Positions 1 through 9,924 are shown, counted from the first letter of the stretch. The stretch: 64,000 nt of DNA from Phenylobacterium sp. J426 (GCF_024699945.1 NZ_JAJOMY010000001.1:3293001-3357000); one strand, 5' to 3'. Notes: generated from the sequence alone by a model not told the origin. Made by a program: numbers and translations.

Positions 1-299
1 CGCGATAGCGCCTGGTCGACCCGCGCCTTCATCACTTGCGAGGCGCGGAAGCCAATCACGCGGCGGGGTTCGATGGCGGCGGGCTCGCCGGTCTTCGGAT
101 TGCGGCCCATCCGGGCGCGCTTGGAGCGGACCTGGAACACCCCGAACCCGGAGAGCTTCACCTGCTCGCCGCGCTCCAGCGCCTGGCACATCAGTTCGAG
201 CACCCGCTCGACGAGTTCGCTGCAATCCTGGCGGGTGAGGCCCACCTGTTCGTGCACGGCCTCGCAGAGGTCCGCCCGGGTGACGGTCGCCCCCTTCAT
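1..299 (-). CDS. ihfA: Integration host factor subunit alpha (partial, C-terminus cut by window start)
   Basis: This is a small DNA-bending protein that pairs with IhfB and shapes promoters, replication origins and recombination sites. About 99 codons are visible from an ATG at 299. The HU/IHF core is clear: KLSGFGVFQVR, then the DNA-contacting arm GRNPKTGEPAAI with the intercalating proline, then RRVIGFRASQVMK. Only the last residues lie outside the window. It is the last gene of the minus-strand group chaperone-yceD-plsX-fabH-ihfA, an order common in alphaproteobacteria. About 100 bases separate it from fabH, so it could have its own promoter as well. Confidence 0.95.
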   Translation of the reverse strand, partial: MKGATVTRADLCEAVHEQVGLTRQDCSELVERVLELMCQALERGEQVKLSGFGVFQVRSKRARMGRNPKTGEPAAIEPRRVIGFRASQVMKARVDQALS

Positions 300-398
300 C
301 CTTACGCTGACCCCCCGCCGAGACATCGTTCATGGATCTTGATTGTCCTATCGGCTCAAAGACTTCAAGTCACGCTTTGCAGGCCCTGGTTAAGGCGC

Positions 399-1379
399 CT
401 ACAGCCGCAGCACGCAGGCGCCCCAGGTGAGGCCGCCGCCCATGGCTTCGAGCAGCAGCAACTGGCCCGGTTTGATTCGGCCGTCGTGCACGCCCTGGTC
501 GAGCGCCAGGGGGATGGACGCGGCAGAGGTGTTGGCGTGTTCGGCCACGGTCGAGATCACCTTGGTCTCGTCGATACCCAGCCGCTTCGCCACCCCTTCC
601 AGGATGCGCTGGTTGGCCTGGTGCGGAATGAACCAGTCCACCGAAGAGACCTCGACCCCGGCGTCCGCGGCGGCGGCGGTCACCGCCTCCGAGATGTTCA
701 CCACGGCGTGGCGGAACACCTGATTGCCCTGCATCCGCAGATAGCCGGTGGTCCGCGTCGTCGACACGCCGCCGTCCACATACAGAAGTTCCTGCTTGGT
801 GCCGTCGGCGCGCAGGGCGAAGCCCAGAAGGCCGCGGTCGGCCGTCGTCCCCTCACCTTCCCCCGGCTCCACCACGACCGCGCCGGCGCCGTCGCCAAAC
901 AGCACGCAGGTGCCGCGGTCGGTCCAGTCCATCAGGCGGGTCATGCACTCGGCGCCGATCACCAGCGCGCATTTCGCGCGGCCGCGGGCGACGAACCCGT
1001 CCGCCGTGGACAGCGCGTAGACGAAGCCCGAGCAAACCGCCTGCACATCGAAGGCGATGCCAACCGGCGCGCCAAGCTTGCGCTGCACGATGGTGGCCGT
1101 CGCCGGGAAGGTCAGGTCAGGCGTGGTCGTTGCCACGATGATCAGGTCGACGTCGTCCGGCGTGCGGCCCGCCGCGGCCAGGGCGCGCCTCGCGGCCTCC
1201 ACCGCCAGGTCCGAGACCGGCTGGTCGTCCGCAGCCTTGCGGCGCTGGGTGATGCCTGTTCGCTCGCGGATCCACTCGTCGGAGGTCTCGACGATCTTGG
1301 CGAGGTCGTCGTTCGTGACGATCCCATCAGGGAGATACCCCCCGACCCCGGTGACCACGCTACGCAGGACTTTAGACAC
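399..1379 (-). CDS. fabH: Beta-ketoacyl-ACP synthase III (FabH)
   Basis: FabH starts type II fatty acid synthesis by condensing acetyl-CoA with malonyl-ACP in the cytosol. The 326-residue length is normal. The catalytic triad is visible: Cys116 in VQAVCSGF, His253 in WFIPHQANQR and Asn283 in AEHANTSAAS. The start is GTG, one base after the plsX stop (TAG-a-GTG), so the two genes are translationally close-coupled. The pairing with plsX joins acyl-phosphate supply for phospholipids with initiation of fatty acid synthesis. Confidence 0.97.
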   Translation of the reverse strand: MSKVLRSVVTGVGGYLPDGIVTNDDLAKIVETSDEWIRERTGITQRRKAADDQPVSDLAVEAARRALAAAGRTPDDVDLIIVATTTPDLTFPATATIVQRKLGAPVGIAFDVQAVCSGFVYALSTADGFVARGRAKCALVIGAECMTRLMDWTDRGTCVLFGDGAGAVVVEPGEGEGTTADRGLLGFALRADGTKQELLYVDGGVSTTRTTGYLRMQGNQVFRHAVVNISEAVTAAAADAGVEVSSVDWFIPHQANQRILEGVAKRLGIDETKVISTVAEHANTSAASIPLALDQGVHDGRIKPGQLLLLEAMGGGLTWGACVLRL

Positions 1380-1380
1380 T

Positions 1381-2430
1381 CTAGGCGGCTCCGTCCGCAG
1401 GGGCCGCGGAAGAGAGCGCGGCGGGAAGGCGCCTCATATTCCGTTCGATCTCCGAGGCAAACCCGCTTTGCGCGACGTCAGCTGCGGCGCGGATGGCCAT
1501 GGCGAACTGCCGGTCGTCGGCTCCGCCGTGGCATTTCAGCACCAGGCCGTTCAGGCCGAGCAGCGGAGCGGCGGGCGGCGGATTGATCCTGTCCCGGAAG
1601 CGGAGCAGCGACGGTCGCGCCAACAGCGCGCCCAGGCTCGAGAACGGCCCGGCGGTGAGCGCGGACTTCAGCTCGCCGTACATGAACTTCGCCGCGCCCT
1701 CCATGGACTTCAGCGCGACATTCCCGGTGAAGCCGTCGGTGACGATCACATCGACAGTGCCCTTGGTGATGTCGTCACCCTCGACGAAGCCCCGATATTC
1801 CAGGTCGAGGCCACCCTCACGGAGGATGCGGTTGGCTTCGCGGACCTCTTCATGGCCCTTCATCTCTTCCGAGCCGACGTTGAGCAGGCCGACGGTGGGC
1901 CGGGCGACCCCATGGGCGGCGCGGTGATAGGCCTCTCCCATGATCGCGAACTCGACGAGCCGCTCAGCGTCGCAATCGACGTTGGCGCCCACGTCGAGGA
2001 AGGTGCTGACGCCCTTGGCATGGGGGATGGACGCCACCAGCGCCGGGCGATCGAGGTCGGCGCTCATCCGCAGGATCAGCTTGGAGATCGCCATCAGAGC
2101 GCCCGTATTGCCGGCCGAGACGGAGACGCTGGCGGCGCCCTCTCGGATGGCCTCGACAGCGTTCCACATCGAGCTGCCCTTGGCCCGCCGCAGCGCCTGG
2201 GCGGGCTTCTCATCCATGCCGACGACACGTTCGGCGTGGCGAAGCTCGACGCGCTCGAGGAGGCCGGAGCACTTGCTGACCTCCGCCCGCAGCTGCGTCT
2301 CGTCTCCGTGCAACAGGCAGCGCACGTGGGCTGGCAAGTCCTTGAGGGCTCGCGCGGCGGCCGGAACCACCACGGACGGGCCATGGTCGCCGCCCATGGC
2401 GTCGATGGAAATCACCAGAGGTTGGGTCAA
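1381..2430 (-). CDS. plsX: Phosphate acyltransferase PlsX
   Basis: PlsX converts acyl-ACP to acyl-phosphate, the donor used by PlsY in phosphatidic acid synthesis. It works as a peripheral membrane enzyme. The 349-residue protein begins with the family signature SIDAMGGDHGP and carries the SAGNTGALM and TDGFTGNVALK segments. The likely start is a TTG at 2430, giving MTQPLVISIDAMGG; a GTG five codons in is the alternative. The 93 bases between this gene and yceD hold no rpmF or other ORF. Confidence 0.96.
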   Translation of the reverse strand: MTQPLVISIDAMGGDHGPSVVVPAAARALKDLPAHVRCLLHGDETQLRAEVSKCSGLLERVELRHAERVVGMDEKPAQALRRAKGSSMWNAVEAIREGAASVSVSAGNTGALMAISKLILRMSADLDRPALVASIPHAKGVSTFLDVGANVDCDAERLVEFAIMGEAYHRAAHGVARPTVGLLNVGSEEMKGHEEVREANRILREGGLDLEYRGFVEGDDITKGTVDVIVTDGFTGNVALKSMEGAAKFMYGELKSALTAGPFSSLGALLARPSLLRFRDRINPPPAAPLLGLNGLVLKCHGGADDRQFAMAIRAAADVAQSGFASEIERNMRRLPAALSSAAPADGAA

Positions 2431-2523
2431 GTCGGCGCTTTCGTCCCTCGGCGGCCTTCAGCCGGAATCACCGCGACCATACGCGCCGGTTTCCATTCTG
2501 AAAACTGGAGCCGCGGTCGCGCC

Positions 2524-3043
2524 TCAGCCCTTCGGCTCCTGGAGCTTCCTGAGCACCGCAAAAGGAGACTCCTCCTCCTGCGGCGGCTGGTAGTCGAACG
2601 TAGCGCCCGGCTTCCGCGGGAACGGGTCGAGCTCCAGCGACAGGTGCTCTACGACATATTCGGTCACGTCGATGGCGTCGCTCGTCAGCACGTCCGGCGG
2701 GTCGTCCGCTTCCAGATCCAGCTCCATCTCGCCGACCTCGGGGTCGGGCGCGTTTTCGCTGCCCGGCGGGACCACGCGGGCGAAAACCTCGCCGGACACC
2801 GCCTGTTCGAACGGGTCGAGCGTCACCCCGCAGACGTATTCCACCACAGCATCGAACCGGCCCGACACCTCAGCGCCGTCCAGCCACGGCTTCACCGTCA
2901 CGTCGGCGGTCAGACTGGGCAGGCTGCGCAGGCCCAATCGCTTGGCGATCGCGGCGCGCTCGGTCTCGTCCGGCGCCAGCGCCAGACGCACCGGCCCCCC
3001 GGTTCACCTCGTGCAGCTTCAGCGGCTTGCCCCAGGCGCTCAT
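2524..3043 (-). CDS. YceD/DUF177 family protein, reading frame broken by one extra base
   Basis: YceD proteins are linked to 23S rRNA and large-subunit biogenesis and lie next to plsX in many bacteria. The ATG at 3043 overlaps the chaperone stop as ATGA. The protein opens MSAWGKPLKLHEVNRG and should continue PVRLALAPDE, but six C's at 2995-3000 (five expected) shift the frame there. The full span is 520 bases, one more than a multiple of three. The rest of the domain is intact, including the paired CGVTLDPFEQ segment and the acidic C-terminal third. Corrected length is about 172 residues. I regard this as a sequence error. Confidence 0.88.
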
Positions 3044-3564
3044 GCGGCCCTCCAGTCGACCTTGCCGGCCAGCAGGTCCTCCAAACGATTGGCGGCCAGC
3101 GCCTCCCGCTGCGCGAGCACGTAGTCGGCGAGCTCGGCGGAACGATCCGCCACGCCGGCGTACACCGTTCGGCCCATGACCGCCTCCAGCGGAGCCCGGT
3201 CGGGGAGCAGGTCCAGCGCTTGCTGGTAGTTCTTCCCTCGGCCGTAGAAGGCCTCTCCCAGCTTCCGCATCTTCTTGCCCACCACCATGTCGCCCACGCC
3301 CAGCTCGCGCAGCGCGTCATCGAGGTGGCTGACGTAGGCGTCGAACAGCGCCTGGGACACCTCGGTTGCGGCCGCGCCGTGCCCTCGCAGCCGCTCCAGC
3401 AACAGCACCACGTGCAGGCTGTAGATCTCGAAGCGGCCTTCCGGCGTGTCGGGCGCCCCAAGATCGCGATACAGCGCCGGCGACCGCGCCTGCTCCACCA
3501 CCCGCGCATACAACGCGCGCCCGGCGGTCCGCGCCGGCTTGGGCTTGAACAGGCTCTTCAGCAT
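3040..3564 (-). CDS. Ubiquinol-cytochrome c chaperone family protein (CBP3-like)
   Basis: This 174-residue protein belongs to the family of mitochondrial CBP3, which helps assemble cytochrome b of the bc1 complex. Typical segments are LYARVVEQARSPALYRDLG, EIYSLHVVLLLERL and DDALRELGVGDMVVGKKM. It is soluble, with no signal peptide. The stop overlaps the yceD start (ATGA), so the two are co-translated. The role in bc1 assembly is carried over from the family; nothing here tests it. The gene is divergent from bamE with a 112-base gap. Confidence 0.9.
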   Translation of the reverse strand: MLKSLFKPKPARTAGRALYARVVEQARSPALYRDLGAPDTPEGRFEIYSLHVVLLLERLRGHGAAATEVSQALFDAYVSHLDDALRELGVGDMVVGKKMRKLGEAFYGRGKNYQQALDLLPDRAPLEAVMGRTVYAGVADRSAELADYVLAQREALAANRLEDLLAGKVDWRAA

Positions 3565-3676
3565 GGGTCGGCCTCGATTTCGCCAAGGAACGTGGCTAAA
3601 GGCGGCATTGAACTAAGGGGCGGCCGGCGATAGGTCAAAGCCTCTTGCCTTTCAGGTGACTTGGAAACCCGACCGA

Positions 3677-4165
3677 ATGTTCCGCAGAGCCGCCCCCGCC
3701 GCCCTCGCCGTGGGCCTCCTCGCCGGCCTCGGCGCCTGTGCGCCGATCACGACCTACTCGGGTTTCCAGGCCATCGACGCCAATCCGCAGGACGTGAAGG
3801 TCGGGACCGACACCAAATCGACGGTCCGCGCCAAGCTGGGGTCGCCGTCCGCGCAGTCGACGTTTGACGCGAACACCTGGTTCTACGTGAACCAGATCAA
3901 GCAGCGGGTCGCCTTCCGGAAGCCGCAGGTCACCGCCCGCAACGTCACCGCCATCGAGTTCAGCAAGGAGACCGAGGCGGTCGTCGCGGTGAACAACTAC
4001 ACGCTCAAGGACGGAAAGGTCGTCGCCTTCAACGGCCGGGAGACTCCGACGCGCGGCCGCGAGATGACCGTGCTTGAACAGCTGCTGGGCTCGGTCGGTC
4101 GATCGGGCATGCTGCCCCGCGACGACGAAGGCGTGCCCGGTTCCCGGCCGGGGGACCGGCGCTAG
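3677..4165 (+). CDS. bamE: Outer membrane assembly lipoprotein, SmpA/OmlA domain (BamE)
   Basis: BamE is the small lipoprotein of the BAM complex that inserts beta-barrel proteins into the outer membrane. With the ATG at 3677 the product has about 162 residues. It opens with a signal peptide ending in the lipobox LGAC, followed by the SmpA/OmlA fold: DVKVGTDTKSTVRAKLGSPS, then FDANTWFYV and TAIEFSKE. An in-frame GTG at 3656 would add seven residues but makes a poorer signal peptide. A strong hairpin terminator follows the stop codon. Confidence 0.92.
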   Translation: MFRRAAPAALAVGLLAGLGACAPITTYSGFQAIDANPQDVKVGTDTKSTVRAKLGSPSAQSTFDANTWFYVNQIKQRVAFRKPQVTARNVTAIEFSKETEAVVAVNNYTLKDGKVVAFNGRETPTRGREMTVLEQLLGSVGRSGMLPRDDEGVPGSRPGDRR

Positions 4166-4194
4166 CGCTGTCAATCGCCAGACGCCTACGAACG

Positions 4195-4233
4195 AAAACG
4201 CCCCGGAGATTGCTCTCCGGGGCGTCGTCTTTT
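4195..4233. terminator. Strong bidirectional rho-independent terminator between bamE and hppA
   Basis: A perfect 12-bp stem, ACGCCCCGGAGA (4198-4209) against TCTCCGGGGCGT (4214-4225), closes a TTGC loop. On the plus strand it is followed by CGTCTTTT. On the minus strand the preceding AAAA (4195-4198) reads as a T run. It therefore serves both convergent genes, bamE and hppA. Confidence 0.88.
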
Positions 4234-4246
4234 CAGGACCCTCCGA

Positions 4247-6367
4247 TCAGCCCGAGTGGGCGAGCACCGCCAGCAGCAGCAGAGCCACGATGTTCGTGAT
4301 CTTGATCATCGGGTTTACGGCCGGACCCGCCGTATCCTTGTAGGGGTCGCCAACGGTGTCGCCGGTCACCGCCGCCTTGTGCGCGTCGGAGCCCTTCCCG
4401 CCGTAGTGACCTTCCTCGATCAACTTCTTGGCGTTGTCCCAGGCGCCGCCGCCGCTGGTCATCGAGATGGCGACGAACAGGCCGGTGACGATCACCCCCA
4501 TCAGCATGGCGCCGAGGGCCGCGAAGGCGTCGGTGTTGCCGGCGATCGCGCGGATCACGAAGAACAGCAGCACCGGCGAAACCACGGGCAGCAGCGACGG
4601 CACGATCATCTCGCGGATCGCCGACTTAGTCAGGATGTCGACGGCGCGGCCGTACTCCGGCTTCACCTCGCCGGTCATGATCCCCGGGTTCTCCTTGAAC
4701 TGGCGCCGCACCTCGGCGACGACCGACTCAGCGGCCCGACCCACGGCGGTCATGGAAAGGCCGCCGAACAGGAACGGCAGCAAGCCGCCGAACAGCAGGC
4801 CGACCACCACGTACGGGTTGGACAGGTCGAAGGCCACCGCGCCCAGTCCGTCGAAGAACGAGCCCGGCGTCGCATTGGCCGAGAAGAACTTCAGGTCCTC
4901 GGTATAGGCCGCGAAGAGCACGAGGGCGCCGAGGCCCGCCGAGCCGATGGCGTAGCCCTTGGTCACCGCCTTGGTGGTGTTGCCGACCGCGTCCAGGGCG
5001 TCGGTCGAGACACGCACTTCCGGGGGAAGGCCGGCCATCTCGGCGATGCCGCCGGCGTTGTCGGTCACGGGGCCGAAGGCGTCGAGGGCGACGATGAAGC
5101 CGGCCAGCGACAGCATGGCCGTCGTGGCGATGGCGATGCCGAACAGGCCCGCGAGGTTGTAGGTGACGAGGATGCCGATGATGATCACCAGCGCCGGCAG
5201 CGCGGTGGACTCCAGCGACATGGCCAGGCCCTGGATCACGTTCGTGCCGTGGCCCGAGACCGAGGCCTTGGCCACCGACTTCACCGGCCGGAAGCCGGTG
5301 CCCGTGTAGTACTCGGTGATCACCACGATAGCCGCGGTGACCAGGAGGCCAAGGACGCCGCACCAGAAGAGTTCCATGGCCCCGAAGGTGAAGGCGCCTG
5401 CGGTGACCGTCTCCGGCACCAGGCGGTCAGTGACGAACCAGATGGCCGCGATCGAGGCGAGGCCGGTGACGATGAGACCCTGATAGAGGGCTCCCATGAT
5501 GTTCTTCTTCTTGCCGAGGCGGACGAAGAACGTGCCAAGGATCGAGGTCAGGATGCACACGCCGCAGATGGCGAGCGGCAGCAGCATCATGTCGAGTTCG
5601 ACGCCCGAGCCGCGGAAGAAGATGGCGGCCAGGACCATGGTGGCGACCGTGGTCACGGCATAGGTCTCGAACAGGTCGGCGGCCATGCCGGCGCAGTCGC
5701 CGACGTTGTCGCCCACGTTGTCGGCGATGGTCGCGGCGTTGCGCGGATCATCCTCGGGGATGCCGGCTTCCACCTTGCCCACCATGTCGCCGCCCACATC
5801 GGCGCCCTTGGTGAAGATCCCGCCGCCCAGACGGGCGAAGATCGAGATCAGCGACGCGCCGAAGCCGAGGGCGACGAGGCTGTCGACGACGGTGCGGCTC
5901 GTCGGCTCGTAGCCGAGGCCATAGACCAGGAAGGCGAAGTACACCGACACGCCCAGCAAGGCGAAGCCGGCGACCAGCATGCCGGTCACGGCGCCGGATC
6001 GGAAGGCCATCGAGAGGCCCCGCTCGAGGCTTTCGGAGGCCGCCTGGGCGGTTCGCACGTTGGCGCGGACCGAGATCAGCATGCCCGCGAAGCCCGCCAG
6101 CCCCGAAAGCACGGCGCCGACGGCGAAGCCGACGGCCGCTTCCCAGCCCAGCAGGAAGAAGGCGGCGATCAGGATCACCACGCCCACGATCGCGATGGTG
6201 GTGTACTGGCGGTTCAGGTAGGCCTGCGCGCCCTCCTGGATGGCGGCGGCGATTTCCTGCATGCGCGCGTTGCCGGGCGAAGCTCGCAAGAGCGAGCTGC
6301 TCTGTACGGCGCCGTAAAGCACCGCGAGCAAGCCGGCGACGATCACCAGCGTAAGCGTAAGACTCAT
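4247..6367 (-). CDS. hppA: Membrane-bound proton-pumping pyrophosphatase, K+-independent type
   Basis: This inner-membrane enzyme couples pyrophosphate hydrolysis to proton export. With ATG at 6367 the protein has 706 residues and about sixteen hydrophobic segments, the family norm. Substrate-binding signatures are intact: [20 protein letters not shown], then [16 protein letters not shown], and the C-terminal IEEG...[18 protein letters not shown]. The segment [10 protein letters not shown] has lysine where K+-dependent enzymes have alanine, so this should be the K+-independent class. The gene recycles pyrophosphate from biosynthesis and saves energy. Confidence 0.97.
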   Translation of the reverse strand: MSLTLTLVIVAGLLAVLYGAVQSSSLLRASPGNARMQEIAAAIQEGAQAYLNRQYTTIAIVGVVILIAAFFLLGWEAAVGFAVGAVLSGLAGFAGMLISVRANVRTAQAASESLERGLSMAFRSGAVTGMLVAGFALLGVSVYFAFLVYGLGYEPTSRTVVDSLVALGFGASLISIFARLGGGIFTKGADVGGDMVGKVEAGIPEDDPRNAATIADNVGDNVGDCAGMAADLFETYAVTTVATMVLAAIFFRGSGVELDMMLLPLAICGVCILTSILGTFFVRLGKKKNIMGALYQGLIVTGLASIAAIWFVTDRLVPETVTAGAFTFGAMELFWCGVLGLLVTAAIVVITEYYTGTGFRPVKSVAKASVSGHGTNVIQGLAMSLESTALPALVIIIGILVTYNLAGLFGIAIATTAMLSLAGFIVALDAFGPVTDNAGGIAEMAGLPPEVRVSTDALDAVGNTTKAVTKGYAIGSAGLGALVLFAAYTEDLKFFSANATPGSFFDGLGAVAFDLSNPYVVVGLLFGGLLPFLFGGLSMTAVGRAAESVVAEVRRQFKENPGIMTGEVKPEYGRAVDILTKSAIREMIVPSLLPVVSPVLLFFVIRAIAGNTDAFAALGAMLMGVIVTGLFVAISMTSGGGAWDNAKKLIEEGHYGGKGSDAHKAAVTGDTVGDPYKDTAGPAVNPMIKITNIVALLLLAVLAHSG

Positions 6368-6577
6368 GTTGTGCGCACCCCTTTGCGATCTGCGCGGTAG
6401 GGGCGCCGGCAGCCCAAGCGGGCTGATCCGGCGAACTCCCAGCCCTTGTTCGTTTCCCCAGTAGCCGCCGGGCGCTCTCACGGGCCAAGCGGGACCGGGA
6501 GCCTACTCAGGTTTCCGAGGCGCGCGCAACCTGCCCTACCGGCGCCCGACGAACGCCGGAATCCGAGGCCTCCGCGC

Positions 6578-7006
6578 CTAGAGCCGGGGCGTGGCCACCC
6601 GCCGGCGTGGCTGCTGCGAGGTGACGACGACCGACTTGATCTGGCCGGGCCCCGCGATGCCGGCGCCTTCGCGCATTACGGCCGCGATCAGCTTTGCCGT
6701 ATCGATCTTGTTGTGGTCGGCGGCCAGGGTGAACGGCGTCCGGTGGCCGGCCCGGACGAGCGCGTCGCGGAACTGCGGCTCCTTGGCCCGGAGAGGCGTC
6801 GGGTTGGCGGTAGGCGCGAGGTTGATGCGAACGTACACGAAGACGTAGTTCACCAACCGACCGTCGGCGACGATGGGCAAGGCGACCGGCAGAAGTTCGA
6901 CGTACTGGCCGGCGTCCTTCGGCGGCGCCTCGGTCTTGCCGGCGGCTATCGCGGCGGCCGGCGCGAACGCGATCAAGGCGGCGGTGAGCAGGGTGCGGCG
7001 GACCAT
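6578..7006 (-). CDS. Exported protein of unknown function
   Basis: A 142-residue protein beginning MVRRTLLTAALIAFAPAAA with a clear Sec signal peptide, so it is periplasmic or membrane-attached. The body reads YVELLPVALPIVADGRLVNY, then FVYVRINLAPTA, then KLIAAVMREGAGIAGPGQIKSVVV and ends in an arginine-rich tail. The layout of two strands then helices recalls FliL-like periplasmic domains, but the similarity is too weak to assign. It lies on the same strand as hppA, 210 bases upstream of its start. Confidence 0.75.
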   Translation of the reverse strand: MVRRTLLTAALIAFAPAAAIAAGKTEAPPKDAGQYVELLPVALPIVADGRLVNYVFVYVRINLAPTANPTPLRAKEPQFRDALVRAGHRTPFTLAADHNKIDTAKLIAAVMREGAGIAGPGQIKSVVVTSQQPRRRVATPRL

Positions 7007-7121
7007 GAGCCATCCTCCGCCCGATCCGGTTGCATCATCCTTTCCTGCTCCGCCGACCGTGGTTGCGGTTGCAGAACGGTGGTATCCTCGATTGCGACAG
7101 AATTGGGGAGGAGGTCGGAGC

Positions 7122-8069
7122 ATGTCTCCGAGCAGACGTCAGGCCGCTATCGGTCTCCTGACCACAGGCGCTGCGGCGACGCCGCTTGGACGGGCGATGG
7201 CTGAGGATGCGTCGCGGGCCGAGGCGCCCGAGATCGAACACGGCCCTGACGAACGCCTCCAGGCCGGCCAGGACAAGTACACCCACATGATGGCCCCCGT
7301 GCTGATCAACGGCCGCGGCCCCTACCAGTTCGTGCTCGACACCGGCGCCAACGTCAGCTGCGTCTCGCACGCGCTCGTCGAGCAGCTCGATCTGCAGCCG
7401 GGCCGGCCCCGGCGCGTCCATACCATCGTCGGCGTCCGCGAGCGTCCCAGCGTGGTGATCGACGAACTGACGGTCGGCAACCGCGCCCGTCGCGACGTCG
7501 AAGCCCCGGCCCTGCCAATCAAGGGCCCCGGCGTCGACGGGATTCTCGGGGTCGACTGGCTGAAGGGCCAGCGGCTGGTGCTGGACTTCAAGAAAAACGA
7601 GATCGAGATCACCAAGTCGAAGTCGGATCACGCCCATCCCGGCCGGGTGGTCGTGGTTCCGGCCCGCCGCAAGCACGGCCAGTTGACCATCATCGACGCC
7701 GACCTGAACGGGGTCCCGATCAGCGCCATCATCGATTCCGGGGCTCAGGGCACGCTGTGCAACGGGCCGTTGCGCGACCTTGTCCGAGCCTCGGAGCAGC
7801 GGCATGGCAAGACGGGGCCGCCGCAGTCCGTCCGCATGGAATCGCTGGCCGGAGAGGTCTTCCACGGCGAGTCGGTGTTCCTGCCCTTCCTCCGCCTGGG
7901 CGGCCTCCATCTCGGAAACGTGCAGGTGACCTACGCCGACATGCACGTGTTCCGGATCTGGGAGCTGGAGAAGAAGCCGGCGCTGGTGATCGGGATGGAC
8001 CTGTTGATGCAGTTCGAGCAGGTCGCCCTCGACTTCGGCCGTTCCGCCGTGCGCTTCGAGTTCGTGTGA
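7122..8069 (+). CDS. Tat-exported, two-lobed retropepsin-like aspartic protease
   Basis: The 315-residue product starts at an ATG behind a GGGGAGGAGG ribosome site. The N-terminus SPSRRQAAIGLLTTG is a twin-arginine signal, so it is exported folded to the periplasm. Two retropepsin-like lobes follow in tandem. Lobe 1 has FVLDTGANVS (Asp73) and ILGVDWL near 141-147. Lobe 2 has AIIDSGAQGT (Asp205) and VIGMDLLMQF near the C-terminus. Most bacterial retropepsin-like proteins carry one such domain and dimerise; here one chain can supply both catalytic aspartates. The natural substrate is unknown. It stands alone, convergent with thiL. Confidence 0.85.
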   Translation: MSPSRRQAAIGLLTTGAAATPLGRAMAEDASRAEAPEIEHGPDERLQAGQDKYTHMMAPVLINGRGPYQFVLDTGANVSCVSHALVEQLDLQPGRPRRVHTIVGVRERPSVVIDELTVGNRARRDVEAPALPIKGPGVDGILGVDWLKGQRLVLDFKKNEIEITKSKSDHAHPGRVVVVPARRKHGQLTIIDADLNGVPISAIIDSGAQGTLCNGPLRDLVRASEQRHGKTGPPQSVRMESLAGEVFHGESVFLPFLRLGGLHLGNVQVTYADMHVFRIWELEKKPALVIGMDLLMQFEQVALDFGRSAVRFEFV

Positions 8070-8072
8070 CGT

Positions 8073-9020
8073 TCAACCGTGCCGCCAGCCCCCGGCGCCG
8101 GGGTCGATCGTTCGGCCCTGGGCGGTGACGGTGACTTCCTCGCCCTCGACGACCTCGCCGATGACGGCGAACCCCGCAGGCTTCTTCAGGCCGGACGGCA
8201 TGGTGCAGACCACCTCGTAGTCGTCGCCGCCGGTGGCCAGCCGAAGCAGCGCCCGGCCGACGTCCGGCTGCCGTTCCAGCCAGCTCGCGGCCGCGCCGGA
8301 GAGCGGCAGGGCGTCCAGGTCCAGATGCAGGCCGACTCCGCTGGCCCGCGCGATGTGGCCAGCGTCCGCGATCAGTCCGTCCGAGACGTCGGCCGCCGCC
8401 GTCGCCTTTTCCCGCAGGGCCCGACGCAGGTCGAGCCTTGGCTGCGGCAGCCTGTAACGGTACGCCAGGGTCCCGTCGGGGTCCGCGATCTCGCCCTTCA
8501 CGGCGGCCAGCCCGAGGGTGGCGTCGCCGATCGTCCCGCTGACCATCAGCCGATCCCCGGGCCGCGCGCCGCCTCGCCGCACCATGCGTCCCTCCGGCGC
8601 CCACCCGAAGGCCGTGAGGCTGGCGGTGAAGGGCCCGGGCGTGGCGACGGTGTCGCCGCCCAGCAGCGCCACCTCGTACTGCTCGAGATCGGAGGCCAGG
8701 CCCTGGGCGAACCGCTCGCGATCGCGGGCGGCGAAGCCCGACGGCCACGCCACGCCGAGCAAGCAGCCAAACGGCTCGGCTGCCTTCGCCGCCAGATCCG
8801 ACAGGTTCGCCCGCACCAGCTTGCGCGCGACCAGGTCAGGCGCTTCGCCCGCCGGGAAGTGCACGCCCTCGACGATCGCGTCCTTCGTCACCACCAGGTC
8901 GTGACCCGCCCGCGACGGAATGGCCGCGGCGTCGTCGCTGAGCTGGAACGCGCCGGGGTAGCCGCGCGTCAGCGGCCGGAAGAGCCGCGCGATCTCGCCG
9001 AATTCATCCAGGCCGGACAT
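8073..9020 (-). CDS. thiL: Thiamine-monophosphate kinase
   Basis: ThiL phosphorylates thiamine monophosphate to thiamine pyrophosphate with ATP, the last step of de novo thiamine synthesis. The 315-residue length is typical. Visible signatures are LSDDAAAIP, the metal-binding [25 protein letters not shown] and [13 protein letters not shown]. The start overlaps the nusB stop by 17 bases. It ends the minus-strand ribD-ribE-ribH-nusB-thiL group, which links riboflavin and thiamine cofactor synthesis. Confidence 0.96.
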   Translation of the reverse strand: MSGLDEFGEIARLFRPLTRGYPGAFQLSDDAAAIPSRAGHDLVVTKDAIVEGVHFPAGEAPDLVARKLVRANLSDLAAKAAEPFGCLLGVAWPSGFAARDRERFAQGLASDLEQYEVALLGGDTVATPGPFTASLTAFGWAPEGRMVRRGGARPGDRLMVSGTIGDATLGLAAVKGEIADPDGTLAYRYRLPQPRLDLRRALREKATAAADVSDGLIADAGHIARASGVGLHLDLDALPLSGAAASWLERQPDVGRALLRLATGGDDYEVVCTMPSGLKKPAGFAVIGEVVEGEEVTVTAQGRTIDPGAGGWRHG

Positions 9021-9453
9021 CGCGGGCCACGCCGTCCAGCGCGCCGTTCACGAAGCCGGGCTCAGGGCCCTCGAAGAAGCTCTTGGTGAGCTCGACGTAC
9101 TCGTCGATGGCTACCTCGGTCGGGACGTCGGGTCGGTGCTTCAGCTCGAAGGCGCCCGAGCGGAGGATGGCGCGCACGGTCGCATCCAGCCGTTCAAGCC
9201 GCCAGCCGCTGGCCAGCCGCTTCACGATCGCCGCGTCGATCGCCTTCTGCTCGCGGACCACGCCGCGCACCAGTTCGGCGAAGAAGTCCTCATCCGCCGT
9301 CGCCAGGGTCTCGCCTTCGACGTCGCGGTCGAAGCGGTGGTCCATGAACTCGCGGATCACGGCCTCCACGCCGACCGAGGAGACCTCCATCTGGTACAGC
9401 GCCTGCACGGCCGCCAGCCGCGCAACCGAGCGGGACTGCCTGGGCGCACTCAT
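9004..9453 (-). CDS. nusB: Transcription antitermination protein NusB
   Basis: NusB binds boxA RNA with ribosomal protein S10 and keeps RNA polymerase processive on rRNA operons. The 149-residue protein shows [15 protein letters not shown] at the N-terminus and [15 protein letters not shown]...[13 protein letters not shown] at the C-terminus, both family hallmarks. Its start overlaps the ribH stop (ATGA). The ribH-nusB pairing is widespread in bacteria. Confidence 0.97.
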   Translation of the reverse strand: MSAPRQSRSVARLAAVQALYQMEVSSVGVEAVIREFMDHRFDRDVEGETLATADEDFFAELVRGVVREQKAIDAAIVKRLASGWRLERLDATVRAILRSGAFELKHRPDVPTEVAIDEYVELTKSFFEGPEPGFVNGALDGVARDVRPG

Positions 9454-9914
9454 CGGCCGCCCGCCGTCAGCTGCTGCTTCAGCGCCGCCATGGCCAGCGC
9501 CGCCCGCGCCGCACCCCCGCCCTTGTCGCCCTCGCTAATCCGGGCCCGCGCCCAGGCCTGCTCGTCATCCTCGGTGGTCAGGATGCCGTTGCCGATGCAC
9601 AGGCCCTTGCGGACGGTCAAGTCCATGATGCCGCGGGCGCTCTCGTTCGAGACGATCTCGAAATGATAGGTCTCGCCGCGGATCACGCAGCCGAGGGCCA
9701 CGTAGGCATCGTAGCGCACGCCGCTCGGACCATGGCCGGCCTCCTCGGCCAGCGCGATGGCGCCCGGGATCTCCAGCGCGCCGGGCACCGTGACCACGTC
9801 GAATTCCGCGCCATAGGCCTTCAGTGCGTCGCTCGCGCCTTCAAGAAGCGCGTCGGCCAGATCGTCATAGAAGCGCGCCTCGACGATGAGGACGCGGAGA
9901 GGTTCTTCGCTCAT
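9450..9914 (-). CDS. ribH: 6,7-dimethyl-8-ribityllumazine synthase
   Basis: RibH joins the pyrimidine and dihydroxybutanone phosphate precursors to form lumazine, the penultimate riboflavin step. The 154-residue protein has [11 protein letters not shown], then [13 protein letters not shown] with the catalytic histidine, and [16 protein letters not shown]. It sits 10 bases after ribE. In many alphaproteobacteria ribBA lies between ribE and ribH; here there is no room for it. Confidence 0.97.
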   Translation of the reverse strand: MSEEPLRVLIVEARFYDDLADALLEGASDALKAYGAEFDVVTVPGALEIPGAIALAEEAGHGPSGVRYDAYVALGCVIRGETYHFEIVSNESARGIMDLTVRKGLCIGNGILTTEDDEQAWARARISEGDKGGGAARAALAMAALKQQLTAGGR

Positions 9915-9924
9915 GCCCGCCCCT

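Noticed and set aside
1057..3633. A very long open frame (858 codons) on the plus strand, antisense to plsX and yceD.
   Set aside because: High GC content keeps antisense frames open. The minus strand carries clear, conserved proteins throughout, and the antisense translation has no recognisable domain.
4256..6400. A 714-codon plus-strand frame opposite hppA, rich in His, Asp and Glu.
   Set aside because: It mirrors the codon pattern of the pyrophosphatase gene. The composition is that of an antisense shadow, not of a protein family.
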